From Pseudarthrobacter naphthalenicus (GTDB lineage Bacteria; Actinomycetota; Actinomycetes; Actinomycetales; Micrococcaceae): a stretch of 64,000 nt of DNA. The DNA lies in contig NZ_JARESG010000011.1 of NCBI RefSeq assembly GCF_029076445.1, positions 89,174-153,173 of the forward strand. The letters are read 5' to 3'. The notes under the pieces are model-generated. The model was not told where the DNA came from and searched no databases. It saw only the letters and a program-made list of their open reading frames with translations. Positions 15,304 through 23,179 of the stretch are shown in pieces. Each line of letters begins with the position of its first letter. The first letter of the stretch is position 1. The translations under genes and the position numbers were made by a program.

Positions 15304-16773
15304 CTAGAGGCCGTACTTTTCCAATAACCGCAGCCACACTTCGCTGATGGTCGGAAAGGAGGGCACCGCATGCCACAGCCGCTCAAGCGGGACCTCGCCC
15401 ACCACGGCGATGGTGGCGGCATGCAGCAGTTCTCCCACGTCGGGTCCGGCAAAAGTTGCCCCCAGGAGAACCCGGCGGTCCTCGTCCACCACAAGCTGCG
15501 CCCAGCCCTCGTAATGCTCGGAGTGCAGGGAAGACCCTGAAACGTCGATGGGCAGCTCCACGGATGAGGCGTTGTAGCCGTCCTTCCTGGCCTGCTCCAG
15601 GGTTCGTCCGACGGCGGCCAGCTCGGGATCGGTGAACACGACACTGGGAACGGCGTGCAGGTTGGCGGTCTGGGCGTAGCGGCTCCACGCTGCCGGGTCT
15701 CCCGCCAGTTCGCCCTTGGCGCGGGCGGCGATGGCATCACCGGTTGCCCGGGCCTCGTACTTGCCCTGATGCGTGAAATAGTTCTTGCCGGCGGCGTCTC
15801 CCACCGCGTAGAGCCAAGGCTCGTGCCCGTCCGTGCCGCGGACTAGGCCAGTCAGGTCCGTCTGCAGCCGGAGTGGCTTCCCGTCCGAGGCCCCGAGGCC
15901 CACGCTTTCCAGGCCGAGGCCCTCGAGGGCCGGATGCCGGCCCGTGGAGACCAGGACCTTGTCCGCCGTCACGGCGCTCTGTCCGCCGGCGTGCTGGTCA
16001 CGCAGCGTCAGGGTGAAGGTGCCGTCGTCGTTTTGATGGATGCTTTCGGTCGATGTGCCCAGGCGGATCTCCACGCCGTCCGCCCGCAGTCCGGCCGCCA
16101 CGAGACTGCTGGCCTTGGCCGGGAAGCTGCCCAGGAGCCCGCTCCTGGCCACCAGAATCACCTCCGAGCCGAGGCGGGCAAATGCCTGGGCGAGCTCGGT
16201 GCCTGCCACGCCGCCGCCGAGGACCAGCAGCCGTGCCGGGATTTCCTTGGCGGACGTGGCTTCCCGGGTGCCCCAGACGTGCAGTCCTGCCAGCCCTTGG
16301 ATGGGCGGCTGGTTGGGGGTGGAGCCGGTGGCCAGTACGACGGCGTGCCGCGCCTTGAGTTGGTAGATGTTTCCGTCCAGGCCGGCTACTTCCACGGCGC
16401 GGGGCCCGGTGAGCCGCCCGCGCCCGCGGATGAGTTCGATGCCGGCACCCTCGAGCCACTTCACCGCGCCCTCATCCTGCCAGTTGGCAGTGAAGTAGTC
16501 GCGGCGCTTGAGTACTGCCGCAACATCCAGGGTGCGGGTCACCGCCGCCTCGGCCCCGGGCACGGTCTGCGCACCGTGAAGGGCTGTGCCCGGTCGGAGC
16601 AGCGCCTTCGAGGGCATGCAGGCCCAGTAGGAACACTCGCCACCCACCAGTTCGGCCTCGACCACCACAACGGTGAGTCCACCTTGGACTGCACGGTCCG
16701 CGACGTTTTCACCCACGGCTCCTGCGCCAATGATTACGACATCAAATTCCCGTTCCAAGGTTTGGGGCGTCAT
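15304..16773 (-). CDS. FAD/NAD(P)-dependent disulfide-oxidoreductase family protein
   Basis: 489 residues of the pyridine-nucleotide disulfide reductase class I fold: FAD-binding VVIIGAGAVGENVAD (~12-26), the redox pair Cys47-Cys52 in GGECSYWACMPSK, NAD(P)-binding LLVLGGGVAGTELA (~183), second FAD motif YAVGDAAG, and a C-terminal dimerisation domain. The C-terminal His of the His-Glu dyad (HPTxSE in lipoamide dehydrogenase and glutathione reductase) is Phe here (SFPTISE), so standard dihydrolipoamide chemistry is doubtful. No 2-oxo acid dehydrogenase genes are near. It is a member of an actinobacterial subfamily usually left as NAD(P)/FAD-dependent oxidoreductase. Start ATG 16773. Confidence 0.88.
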   Translation of the reverse strand: MTPQTLEREFDVVIIGAGAVGENVADRAVQGGLTVVVVEAELVGGECSYWACMPSKALLRPGTALHGAQTVPGAEAAVTRTLDVAAVLKRRDYFTANWQDEGAVKWLEGAGIELIRGRGRLTGPRAVEVAGLDGNIYQLKARHAVVLATGSTPNQPPIQGLAGLHVWGTREATSAKEIPARLLVLGGGVAGTELAQAFARLGSEVILVARSGLLGSFPAKASSLVAAGLRADGVEIRLGTSTESIHQNDDGTFTLTLRDQHAGGQSAVTADKVLVSTGRHPALEGLGLESVGLGASDGKPLRLQTDLTGLVRGTDGHEPWLYAVGDAAGKNYFTHQGKYEARATGDAIAARAKGELAGDPAAWSRYAQTANLHAVPSVVFTDPELAAVGRTLEQARKDGYNASSVELPIDVSGSSLHSEHYEGWAQLVVDEDRRVLLGATFAGPDVGELLHAATIAVVGEVPLERLWHAVPSFPTISEVWLRLLEKYGL

Positions 16774-16944
16774 TTGTCCAGCCTACGCCCGCCTTCCGGG
16801 ACGGAGCCGGCCGGATTGGCTGCTGCCTGGCGTCGCTGTTGACCAGGCAAGGGAGCGGCGGCCCCGTGTTGCAGGGTCCGGAGTGAGGCCCGTGACAAAA
16901 AGTTACGCATTCCGGTCACGGCTTTTGGCGAGGGCTTAAAAGCA

Positions 16945-16978
16945 GAAGGTCCGCACCGGCGAACCGATGCGGACCTTC
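16945..16978 (-). terminator. Terminator after tRNA-Arg
   Basis: Stem of 15 pairs with one mismatch (gaaggtccgca...tgcggaccttc) and a cgaa tetraloop; on the minus strand it is followed by a T-rich run (TGCTTTTAA). It begins 6 nt past the tRNA 3' end. Confidence 0.75.
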
Positions 16979-16984
16979 ATTCTG

Positions 16985-17058
<74 letters not shown>

Positions 17059-17156
17059 ATTCTCTGTTTCGCGGAGTATCTCGCTCCCCGAACCTCGAAT
17101 TACTTTACGCGAGTCTGGCCCTCGTGCCAAATCGGAAGGGGTGTAATATGGGTGAC

Positions 17157-17231
17157 TAGACCGGTCTACGTGACCTTCATCACTTAATTCCATCAATTTG
17201 CGCACCGTTTCCTTGAATTTGCGCGGTTTCC
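17157..17231 (+). promoter_or_regulatory. Palindrome and direct repeats upstream of pckG
   Basis: TAGACCGGTCTA (17157-17168) is a perfect 12-bp palindrome. Downstream, AATTTGCGC-n-CCGTTTCC (17195-17212) is repeated as AATTTGCGCGGTTTCC (17216-17231), 21 bp apart. Both lie in the 270-bp region between tRNA-Arg and pckG and end about 100 bp before the pckG start. pck is regulated by GntR- and RamB-type proteins in Corynebacterium; whether these sites are related is not known. Confidence 0.4.
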
Positions 17232-17332
17232 GTCCCAAAAGAGCAGAAACGAGCACGCCTGCCATCCTCGGCCACCCCGGGGCGGCCAATAACATTTAGG
17301 ACACACCGATGAACCCGAGGAAGGGAACCGTA

Positions 17333-19168
17333 ATGGGCGAACTGGCGCAGAAACCGTTGCTTGAACAAGCACCCACCACCCATGCCGCACTGCTGGCGTG
17401 GGTCGAAGAGGTTGCAGAACTTACGCAGCCGGACCGCATCCATTGGGTTGACGGGTCCGAGGAAGAGAACACCCGGCTGACCGACGAGCTCGTCGCCGCC
17501 GGGACCCTGACACGGCTTAACCCGGAAACGTTCCCCAACTCCTTCGCAGCCTTCTCCGACCCGGCCGACGTTGCCCGGGTCGAGGAGCAGACCTACATCT
17601 GCTCGGAAAATGAACGCGACGCCGGCTTCACCAACAACTGGATGGCTCCGGCCGAGATGAAGCAGAAGCTGCGCGGCCTCTTCGCCGGCTCCATGCGCGG
17701 CCGCACCATGTATGTCATCCCGTTCGTCATGGGCCACCTCGAGGCCGAGGATCCCAAGTTCGGCGTGGAAATCACCGACAGCGCCTACGTCGTCGCCTCC
17801 ATGCGCATCATGGCCAACATCGGCACCGCCGTGCTGGACAAGATCACCTCCACGAACGCCTTCTTCGTCCCCGCCCTGCACTCCCTGGGCGCACCCCTCG
17901 AGGCCGGCCAGGCTGATGTGCCGTGGCCGTGCAATCCGGACAAGTGGATAGTCCACTTCCCCGAAGAGCGTTCGATCTGGTCCTTCGGCTCCGGCTACGG
18001 CGGAAACGCCCTGCTGGGCAAGAAGTGCTACGCCCTGCGCATCGCCTCGGTGATGGCCCGCGATGAAGGCTGGCTGGCCGAGCACATGCTGATCCTCAAG
18101 CTCACCTCACCGGAGAAGAAGAACTACTACATCTCCGCGGCCTTCCCCTCTGCCTGTGGCAAGACCAACCTCGCCCTGCTGGACCCCACCATCGAAGGCT
18201 GGAAGGTCGAAACCCTCGGCGATGACATCACCTGGATGCGGATCGGCAAAGAGGGCGAACTGCGCGCCACCAACCCGGAAGCCGGCCTGTTCGGCGTCGC
18301 GCCGGGCACCGGCTGGGGGACCAACCCCAACGCCATGCGCGCCATTGCCAAGGGCCACAGCATCTTCACCAACGTTGCCCTCACGGACGACGGCGGCGTG
18401 TGGTGGGAAGGGATGACTGACGAGGTCCCCGCGCACCTGACCGACTGGCAGGGCAACTCGTGGACACCGGACTCGGACCAGCCGGCCGCCCACCCGAACT
18501 CCCGCTTCTGCACCCCGATCTCGCAGGTCGACATGCTGGCTGAGGAGTACTACAGCCCCGAGGGCGTGGAGCTCTCGGCCATCCTCTTCGGCGGCCGGCG
18601 CAAGACCACGGTTCCCCTGGTTACCCAGGCCCGCAACTGGACCAACGGTATCTTCATGGGCTCCACGCTCTCCTCGGAGACCACGGCCGCCGCTGCAGGC
18701 CAGGTGGGCGTGCTCCGCCGCGACCCGATGGCCATGCTGCCCTTCATCGGCTACGACGCCGGCGACTACCTGAAGCACTGGATCAGCGTCTCCGGAAAGG
18801 CCAACCCGGAACGGCTCCCGCACATTTTCCTGGTCAACTGGTTCCGGCGCACCGCCGACGGCGGCTTCGCGTGGCCGGGCTTTGGCGACAACGCCCGCGT
18901 CCTCAAATGGGCCATCGAGCGCCTCGAAGGCAAGGCTGACGCGATCGAAACGCCCATCGGCTTCGTCCCGGCGCCCCACTCGCTGGACCTGACCGGCCTG
19001 GACCTTACCCACGCCCACGTGGAAGATGCCGTCCGCGTGGACCGCGAGGAATGGGATGCCGAGCTGGCCTCGATCGAAGAGTGGTACGCGAATTTCGGTG
19101 ACTCCCTGCCGGAGGCCCTGAGTGCCGAGCTGAACGCACTGAAGGAACGCATGGCGGACCACAGCTGA
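17333..19168 (+). CDS. pckG: Phosphoenolpyruvate carboxykinase (GTP)
   Basis: 611 residues, the usual length. Decarboxylates and phosphorylates oxaloacetate to phosphoenolpyruvate with GTP: the entry step of gluconeogenesis and an anaplerotic node, cytosolic. The kinase-1a loop [13 protein letters not shown], the metal/nucleotide motif and the FEWRxxx-like region are intact, and the alignment with GTP-type enzymes is continuous from [11 protein letters not shown] to the C-terminus. The ATG at 17333 is chosen because GAGGAAGGG ends 7 nt upstream; the ATG at 17309 would add eight residues and has no ribosome-binding site. The gene is monocistronic and ends in a 24-bp inverted repeat shared with the convergent hmp gene. 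Putative operators lie upstream. Confidence 0.97.
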   Translation: MGELAQKPLLEQAPTTHAALLAWVEEVAELTQPDRIHWVDGSEEENTRLTDELVAAGTLTRLNPETFPNSFAAFSDPADVARVEEQTYICSENERDAGFTNNWMAPAEMKQKLRGLFAGSMRGRTMYVIPFVMGHLEAEDPKFGVEITDSAYVVASMRIMANIGTAVLDKITSTNAFFVPALHSLGAPLEAGQADVPWPCNPDKWIVHFPEERSIWSFGSGYGGNALLGKKCYALRIASVMARDEGWLAEHMLILKLTSPEKKNYYISAAFPSACGKTNLALLDPTIEGWKVETLGDDITWMRIGKEGELRATNPEAGLFGVAPGTGWGTNPNAMRAIAKGHSIFTNVALTDDGGVWWEGMTDEVPAHLTDWQGNSWTPDSDQPAAHPNSRFCTPISQVDMLAEEYYSPEGVELSAILFGGRRKTTVPLVTQARNWTNGIFMGSTLSSETTAAAAGQVGVLRRDPMAMLPFIGYDAGDYLKHWISVSGKANPERLPHIFLVNWFRRTADGGFAWPGFGDNARVLKWAIERLEGKADAIETPIGFVPAPHSLDLTGLDLTHAHVEDAVRVDREEWDAELASIEEWYANFGDSLPEALSAELNALKERMADHS

Positions 19169-19191
19169 TTAGCTGGAGTCAAACAGACATC

Positions 19192-19239
19192 ACGACGGCG
19201 GCCCCGCACCTTTTCGAAAAGGTGCGGGGCCGCCGTCGT
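19192..19239. terminator. Bidirectional terminator between pckG and hmp
   Basis: Perfect 24-bp inverted repeat (arms 19192-19215 and 19216-19239) centred on ttttcgaaaa, between two convergent stops (19168 and 19250). The A/T-rich centre is the loop and the ends share acgacggcgg with the gpmA-phoU terminator. Confidence 0.8.
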
Positions 19240-19249
19240 ACTGCGACTC

Positions 19250-20410
19250 TTAGCTGGCGAGCCAGATGTCCGGGCCGAAGACCTCGTAGTGGATGGATGT
19301 GGCCGGGATGCCCGCGTTGATGGCCTCGTTGCGGATGTTTTTCATGAACGGGAGCGGTCCGCACAGGTACAGCGACGCATCGGCCGGGAGGTCCACCTCG
19401 CGCAGGGACATAAAGCCCTCCTTGGTGCCCTCCACCGGCTGCTCCAGCCACAGCTGCAGTTCGGCACTGTCCAGGCGTTCGACGTCGTCCGTCATCTGCC
19501 CGCGCAGTGCCCAGCTGTCCAGGGTGCTTTCGGCATGGAGCACCAGGACCTGCCGGTCCGACCCGGCTTCGGCGAGGGAACGCAGGATGGATGCGGTGGG
19601 CGTGCAGCCAATGCCGGCCGAGGCCAGGACCACCGGACCGTCACCATCTTTGAGGGTGATCTCGCCGTAGGGGTTGGAGATGTCCAGGACGTCGCCGACC
19701 TGCACGGTGTTGTGCAGCACGGGGGAGACCTCGCCGCCGTCATCCAGCTTGGTGGTGAAGCTGCGGCTGGTGCCCGCCTCGCCGGACAGTGAGTACTGGC
19801 GCACCTGGCGAAGGCCGTCCGGCAGGACCACCTTGACGCTGACGTACTGGCCCGGAAGCGCCGGGGTGATGGGGGTGTCGTCCGCCGGCTCAAGGGTGAA
19901 GGTCATGGCGCCGACGCCGGCCGCAGTCTTGGCGGACACCCGCCACGGGGCCCACATCTTGCCGTTCGCCTGCATGGCGTAAAGGCCCTTTTCAAGCTTG
20001 ATGAGGGCGTCCGCCATCAGCCAGTACACCTCGGTCCAGGCCTCCGCGATTTCGGGGGTGATGACCTCCGCAAGGTCTTCGGCAATGGCGGCGAACAGGT
20101 GCTCGTAGACCACCTGGTACTGGGGTTCGGTGATGCCGAGCGAGGCATGCCGGTGGGCAATCCTGGCGAGAACGGTTTCCGGCAGCGTGCCGGGGTTGTT
20201 GACCAGGTGCGTGGCGAAAGCGGCGATGCTTCCGGCGAGGGCCTGCTGCTGGTCGCCCGAGCGCTGGTTGGAACGGCTAAACAGGCCGTCCAGCAATTCG
20301 GGGTGGGCGGCGAACAGCCGGGCGTAAAACTTAGGGGTGATGGCGCCGATCCGCGAGCCGACTAGCGGCAGGGTGGCCTCAATGACGGGGCGGGACTTGT
20401 CCGAGAGCAT
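19250..20410 (-). CDS. hmp: Flavohaemoglobin, nitric oxide dioxygenase
   Basis: 386 residues, the normal length of Hmp. Globin domain (~1-135) with the proximal His in ARIAHRHASLGI, then a ferredoxin-reductase-like FAD domain with RQYSLSGEAG (FAD-binding RxYS) and an NAD domain with GIGCTPTASIL and the C-terminal CGPLPFM. It oxidises nitric oxide to nitrate with O2 and NAD(P)H in the cytosol. The ATG at 20410 has CAGGAG 6 nt upstream; a longer frame to 20491 crosses the promoter. The promoter region holds an NsrR-like palindrome and the nsrR gene is the next gene upstream on the same strand. Confidence 0.96.
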   Translation of the reverse strand: MLSDKSRPVIEATLPLVGSRIGAITPKFYARLFAAHPELLDGLFSRSNQRSGDQQQALAGSIAAFATHLVNNPGTLPETVLARIAHRHASLGITEPQYQVVYEHLFAAIAEDLAEVITPEIAEAWTEVYWLMADALIKLEKGLYAMQANGKMWAPWRVSAKTAAGVGAMTFTLEPADDTPITPALPGQYVSVKVVLPDGLRQVRQYSLSGEAGTSRSFTTKLDDGGEVSPVLHNTVQVGDVLDISNPYGEITLKDGDGPVVLASAGIGCTPTASILRSLAEAGSDRQVLVLHAESTLDSWALRGQMTDDVERLDSAELQLWLEQPVEGTKEGFMSLREVDLPADASLYLCGPLPFMKNIRNEAINAGIPATSIHYEVFGPDIWLAS

Positions 20411-20452
20411 GTGTACTCCTGAGGTAGGTAACCGGGGCCTTCGTCCGGTCGG

Positions 20453-20509
20453 ATAATACGTGCATTTCAAATGCTTGTATTGATACCCCAAGTTCTACAC
20501 CTTGTAGAA
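20453..20509 (-). promoter_or_regulatory. hmp promoter with NsrR-like operator and second palindrome
   Basis: The perfect palindrome GCATTT-C-AAATGC (20462-20474) matches the core of the E. coli NsrR consensus ATGCATTTnAAATGCAT. It lies between a -10-like TATTAT (20453-20458, minus strand) and a poor -35 (AATACA). A second perfect palindrome, TTCTACA-CCT-TGTAGAA, sits at 20493-20509. The first is probably the NsrR operator; the second has no assigned protein. Confidence 0.75.
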
Positions 20510-20581
20510 ATGTGAAATCAAATCGGCCCGTCACATGGCGCTTTGACGGGGAAGTGAGCCCGGTGAAGCGCGGTTTTGCGG

Positions 20582-21058
20582 CTACTGTGACGGAACCGGC
20601 GGCTGAAGGCCGGGGCGGAGGCCGATCATCTGGAAGACGGGCGCCATCTGCTTCGAGCCGGGCAGGTCGGCCACCACCACGTCGTCGAGTTCGCGGTAGA
20701 AGGCTTCGCGTGCCCGGGCAAGTGCTGCCCGGAGTTTGCATTCGTTGATGAGCGGGCAATTGCCGCCGGGGGATACGCAGTCGGCGGCGTCGGTGCGGGT
20801 GTTCAGTGACCGCAGGACCTGGCCCACGGTGGCCACGCGTCCGGCGGGGCTGAGCCGGGAGCCGCCGCTCCGGCCGCGTTCAACGTCGATCAGGCCCAGG
20901 GCCCGCAGCTTAGCCATTGCCTTGCTGACATGGTTGTACGGTGTGGCCACGGCGTCGGCAATGTTCTGCGTGGTGAGGAGCGTGGCCTCGGGGGCGGCGG
21001 CCAAAACCATCAGGGCCCTGAGGCTGACGTCTGCAAAGGCATTGATTTTCACGACCAT
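20582..21058 (-). CDS. nsrR: Rrf2-family nitric-oxide-sensing repressor
   Basis: 158 residues. Winged-helix N-terminal half (VSLRALMVLAAAPEATLLTTQNIADAVATPYNHVSKAMAKLR) of the Rrf2 family and a cysteine cluster Cys94, Cys101 and Cys107 in DCVSPGGNC...NEC, which in NsrR binds an iron-sulfur cluster destroyed by NO. Derepression of hmp upon NO is the known role. The start at 21058 is the first codon compatible with family length; a longer frame (21226) runs into the hypothetical gene upstream. It lies about 170 bp upstream of hmp on the same strand and starts 10 bp after the neighbouring stop, so it is probably co-transcribed with the upstream gene. Confidence 0.93.
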   Translation of the reverse strand: MVVKINAFADVSLRALMVLAAAPEATLLTTQNIADAVATPYNHVSKAMAKLRALGLIDVERGRSGGSRLSPAGRVATVGQVLRSLNTRTDAADCVSPGGNCPLINECKLRAALARAREAFYRELDDVVVADLPGSKQMAPVFQMIGLRPGLQPPVPSQ

Positions 21059-21068
21059 TCGCCCCGGT

Positions 21069-21623
21069 CTAGTCCACCCAGATGGCGGGCTCGTTGGAAT
21101 CGGCGGCGAGCTCGCCGAACTCCCACTCGCGGCTGGCTGTGTTGGCGGCGTACGGCAGGACGGCCGCGAAAACTGACCCGTCCCGGTGTTCCGCGGCCAC
21201 ATGGATGGCATCGGACTCATCCTCAACCAGCGTGATGTCGCAGACCACTGCGGCGGCGCGGAAATCGCCCCGGTTCTGGCGCAGCAGTTCAGTGAGGTCG
21301 CTGATCATCGCATCGGCGTCAAAGTCGCCGTCCGAACCTTCCGCAGCATCCGCCGGGGTGACGGCCATGAGCCGGACCTCGCCGTCGTTCTGCACCACCA
21401 GCGCGAACGGCAGAAACCCGCCGTTGCGCTGGAGCTGTTCCTGGGCCGCACCGAGTCCGGTGCCCATCAGGTTCTCCAGATCCGCGGCGCTGGCCTCCGG
21501 AACGGAATCCCGCCAGGACGGCACCATCTGGCCGTCCGCGGCACCGCCCGCGGCACCGCCCGCGGCTTCGCGGGCGACTGACTGTGCCGTTGTTCGGGGC
21601 GCCGGGTGATTAGCGCCGGACAT
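21069..21623 (-). CDS. Conserved hypothetical protein
   Basis: 184 residues, acidic, no membrane segment or known motif. The N-terminus contains repeated AAGGA units (residues ~19-30) encoded by tandem gccgcgggcggt repeats. The remainder looks like a mixed alpha/beta domain (FLPFALVVQNDGEVRLMAV, then DFRAAAVVCDITLVEDESDAIHVAAEHRDGS broken by acidic loops) ending in EPAIWVD. The start overlaps the manB stop by 14 bp and the stop is 10 bp from the nsrR start, so it lies between two co-oriented genes and is probably translated in the manB unit. I do not recognise the family; no function is claimed. Confidence 0.7.
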   Translation of the reverse strand: MSGANHPAPRTTAQSVAREAAGGAAGGAADGQMVPSWRDSVPEASAADLENLMGTGLGAAQEQLQRNGGFLPFALVVQNDGEVRLMAVTPADAAEGSDGDFDADAMISDLTELLRQNRGDFRAAAVVCDITLVEDESDAIHVAAEHRDGSVFAAVLPYAANTASREWEFGELAADSNEPAIWVD

Positions 21624-23028
21624 TGGCCAGCACCCGGTCCCGCACGCGTTCCATCAGGAGGCGGTCCGTGGCTTCGACGTTAAGTCGGAGGAAAGGCTCG
21701 GTGTTGGAGGGGCGCAGGTTGAACCAGTAGCTGCCGTCCTTGGCCGTGAAGGTGCTTCCGTCCATGGTGTCCACGATGATGTCCTCGGCGGCAAAGTCAG
21801 CCTTGACCCGGTCCACAGCCGCCGTCTTGTCCTCGATTTCGGAGTTGATCTCACCGGAGGAGACGTACGGCTCGTACTCGCGGCCAAGCTCGGACAGCGG
21901 GCCGTCCTGCTCGCCAAGGGCCGCGAGGACGTGCATCGCTGCGAGCATCCCGGTGTCGGCGTTCCAGAAGTCGCGGAAGTAGAAATGCGCGGAGTGCTCG
22001 CCGCCGAAGACGGCACCTTCCTCGGCCATGACTGCCTTGATGAAGGAATGGCCAACGCGGGTGCGGACGGCGCGCCCGCCGTCGTTCGCCACCAATTCCG
22101 GCACCGCGCGTGAGGTCAGGAGGTTGTGGATGATGGTTGGGGTGGCCTCGCCCTGCCCCTGGGCGCGTGCGATTTCGCGGCGAGCCACCATGCCGGTAAT
22201 GGCCGACGGCGAAACGGGCTCGCCTTTTTCGTCAATCACAAAGCAGCGGTCGGCGTCGCCGTCGAACGCCAGGCCGATGTCCGCCCCGTGTTTGATGACG
22301 GCGGCCTGCAGGTCGCGCAGGTTCTCCGGCTCGAGGGGATTTGCAGGGTGGTTCGGGAAGGAACCGTCCAGTTCGAAGTAGAGGGGAATGATCTCGAACG
22401 GCAGCTTCGGCAGGAGGGCGTCGCCCAGGACCGCGGGGGTGGTCAGGCCGGCCATGCCATTGCCCGCATCCACAACAACCTTCAGCGGGCGGGACCCGGA
22501 CAGGTCCACCAGCCCGCGGAGGTACTCCGAGTAGCCCTTGAGGACATCGTGGACGCCGATCTTGCCGCGGGTGGCGGCCGCCGGGATGTGGCCCGTATTC
22601 AGGTACTCCTCGGCGAGGGCCTGGATCTCCTTGAGCCCCGATTCGGAGGAAATGGGCTGCGCTCCGGCCTTGGCCATCTTGATGCCGTTGTACTCGGCAG
22701 GGTTGTGGCTGGCGGTAAACGTGGCGCCCGCTGCGTTGAGGGAACCGCAGGCGTAGTAGAGCTCATCGGTGGAGATGAGGTCCAGGAGCTGGACGTTCGC
22801 GCCGCGGGTGGCGGCGCCATCGGCAAAAGCCTTGGCGAACTCGGGGGAGGAAGGGCGCATGTCGCCGCCCACCAGTACGGTCTGGCCTTCGAGTTCCAGG
22901 ACATCGACGAACGCGGCACCTACGGCTTCGACGATTTCGGCCGTGATGGAATCGCCCACGATGCCCCGGACGTCGTAGGCCTTGAAGGATGCCGAGAGGT
23001 CAAAAGTCTTTGTCTGTTCGCTAGTCAC
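21610..23028 (-). CDS. manB: Phosphomannomutase/phosphoglucomutase
   Basis: 472 residues. Family motifs: substrate-binding KAYDVRGIVG (~residue 16), catalytic Ser in TFTASHNPAEYNG, the Mg-binding DGDADRCFV, and the C-terminal RPSNTEPFLRLNVEA. It interconverts mannose-6-phosphate and mannose-1-phosphate, feeding GDP-mannose synthesis for lipid and glycan mannosylation; that would supply the GT2/GT39 genes at the window start. The GTG at 23028 is the start: a longer frame upstream to 23691 is antisense to recQ. TAAGAT ends 7 nt before the GTG, without a Shine-Dalgarno sequence, so the transcript is probably leaderless. Which hexose it prefers cannot be told. Confidence 0.93.
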   Translation of the reverse strand: MTSEQTKTFDLSASFKAYDVRGIVGDSITAEIVEAVGAAFVDVLELEGQTVLVGGDMRPSSPEFAKAFADGAATRGANVQLLDLISTDELYYACGSLNAAGATFTASHNPAEYNGIKMAKAGAQPISSESGLKEIQALAEEYLNTGHIPAAATRGKIGVHDVLKGYSEYLRGLVDLSGSRPLKVVVDAGNGMAGLTTPAVLGDALLPKLPFEIIPLYFELDGSFPNHPANPLEPENLRDLQAAVIKHGADIGLAFDGDADRCFVIDEKGEPVSPSAITGMVARREIARAQGQGEATPTIIHNLLTSRAVPELVANDGGRAVRTRVGHSFIKAVMAEEGAVFGGEHSAHFYFRDFWNADTGMLAAMHVLAALGEQDGPLSELGREYEPYVSSGEINSEIEDKTAAVDRVKADFAAEDIIVDTMDGSTFTAKDGSYWFNLRPSNTEPFLRLNVEATDRLLMERVRDRVLANVRR

Positions 23029-23179
23029 GGGTCTTATCTTACGTGGAAGTGCACAGGAGCCTGTTGAGGGGGAGTGGGCGCCGGACCCTGCCCCGGCCGC
23101 AGTGTCCGAACCTGTGGGGTTGTCCACATAGGGCGGCTGCGGGGCATGGGGTGTCGGTGGGGGCTGGGATACTGAATCA

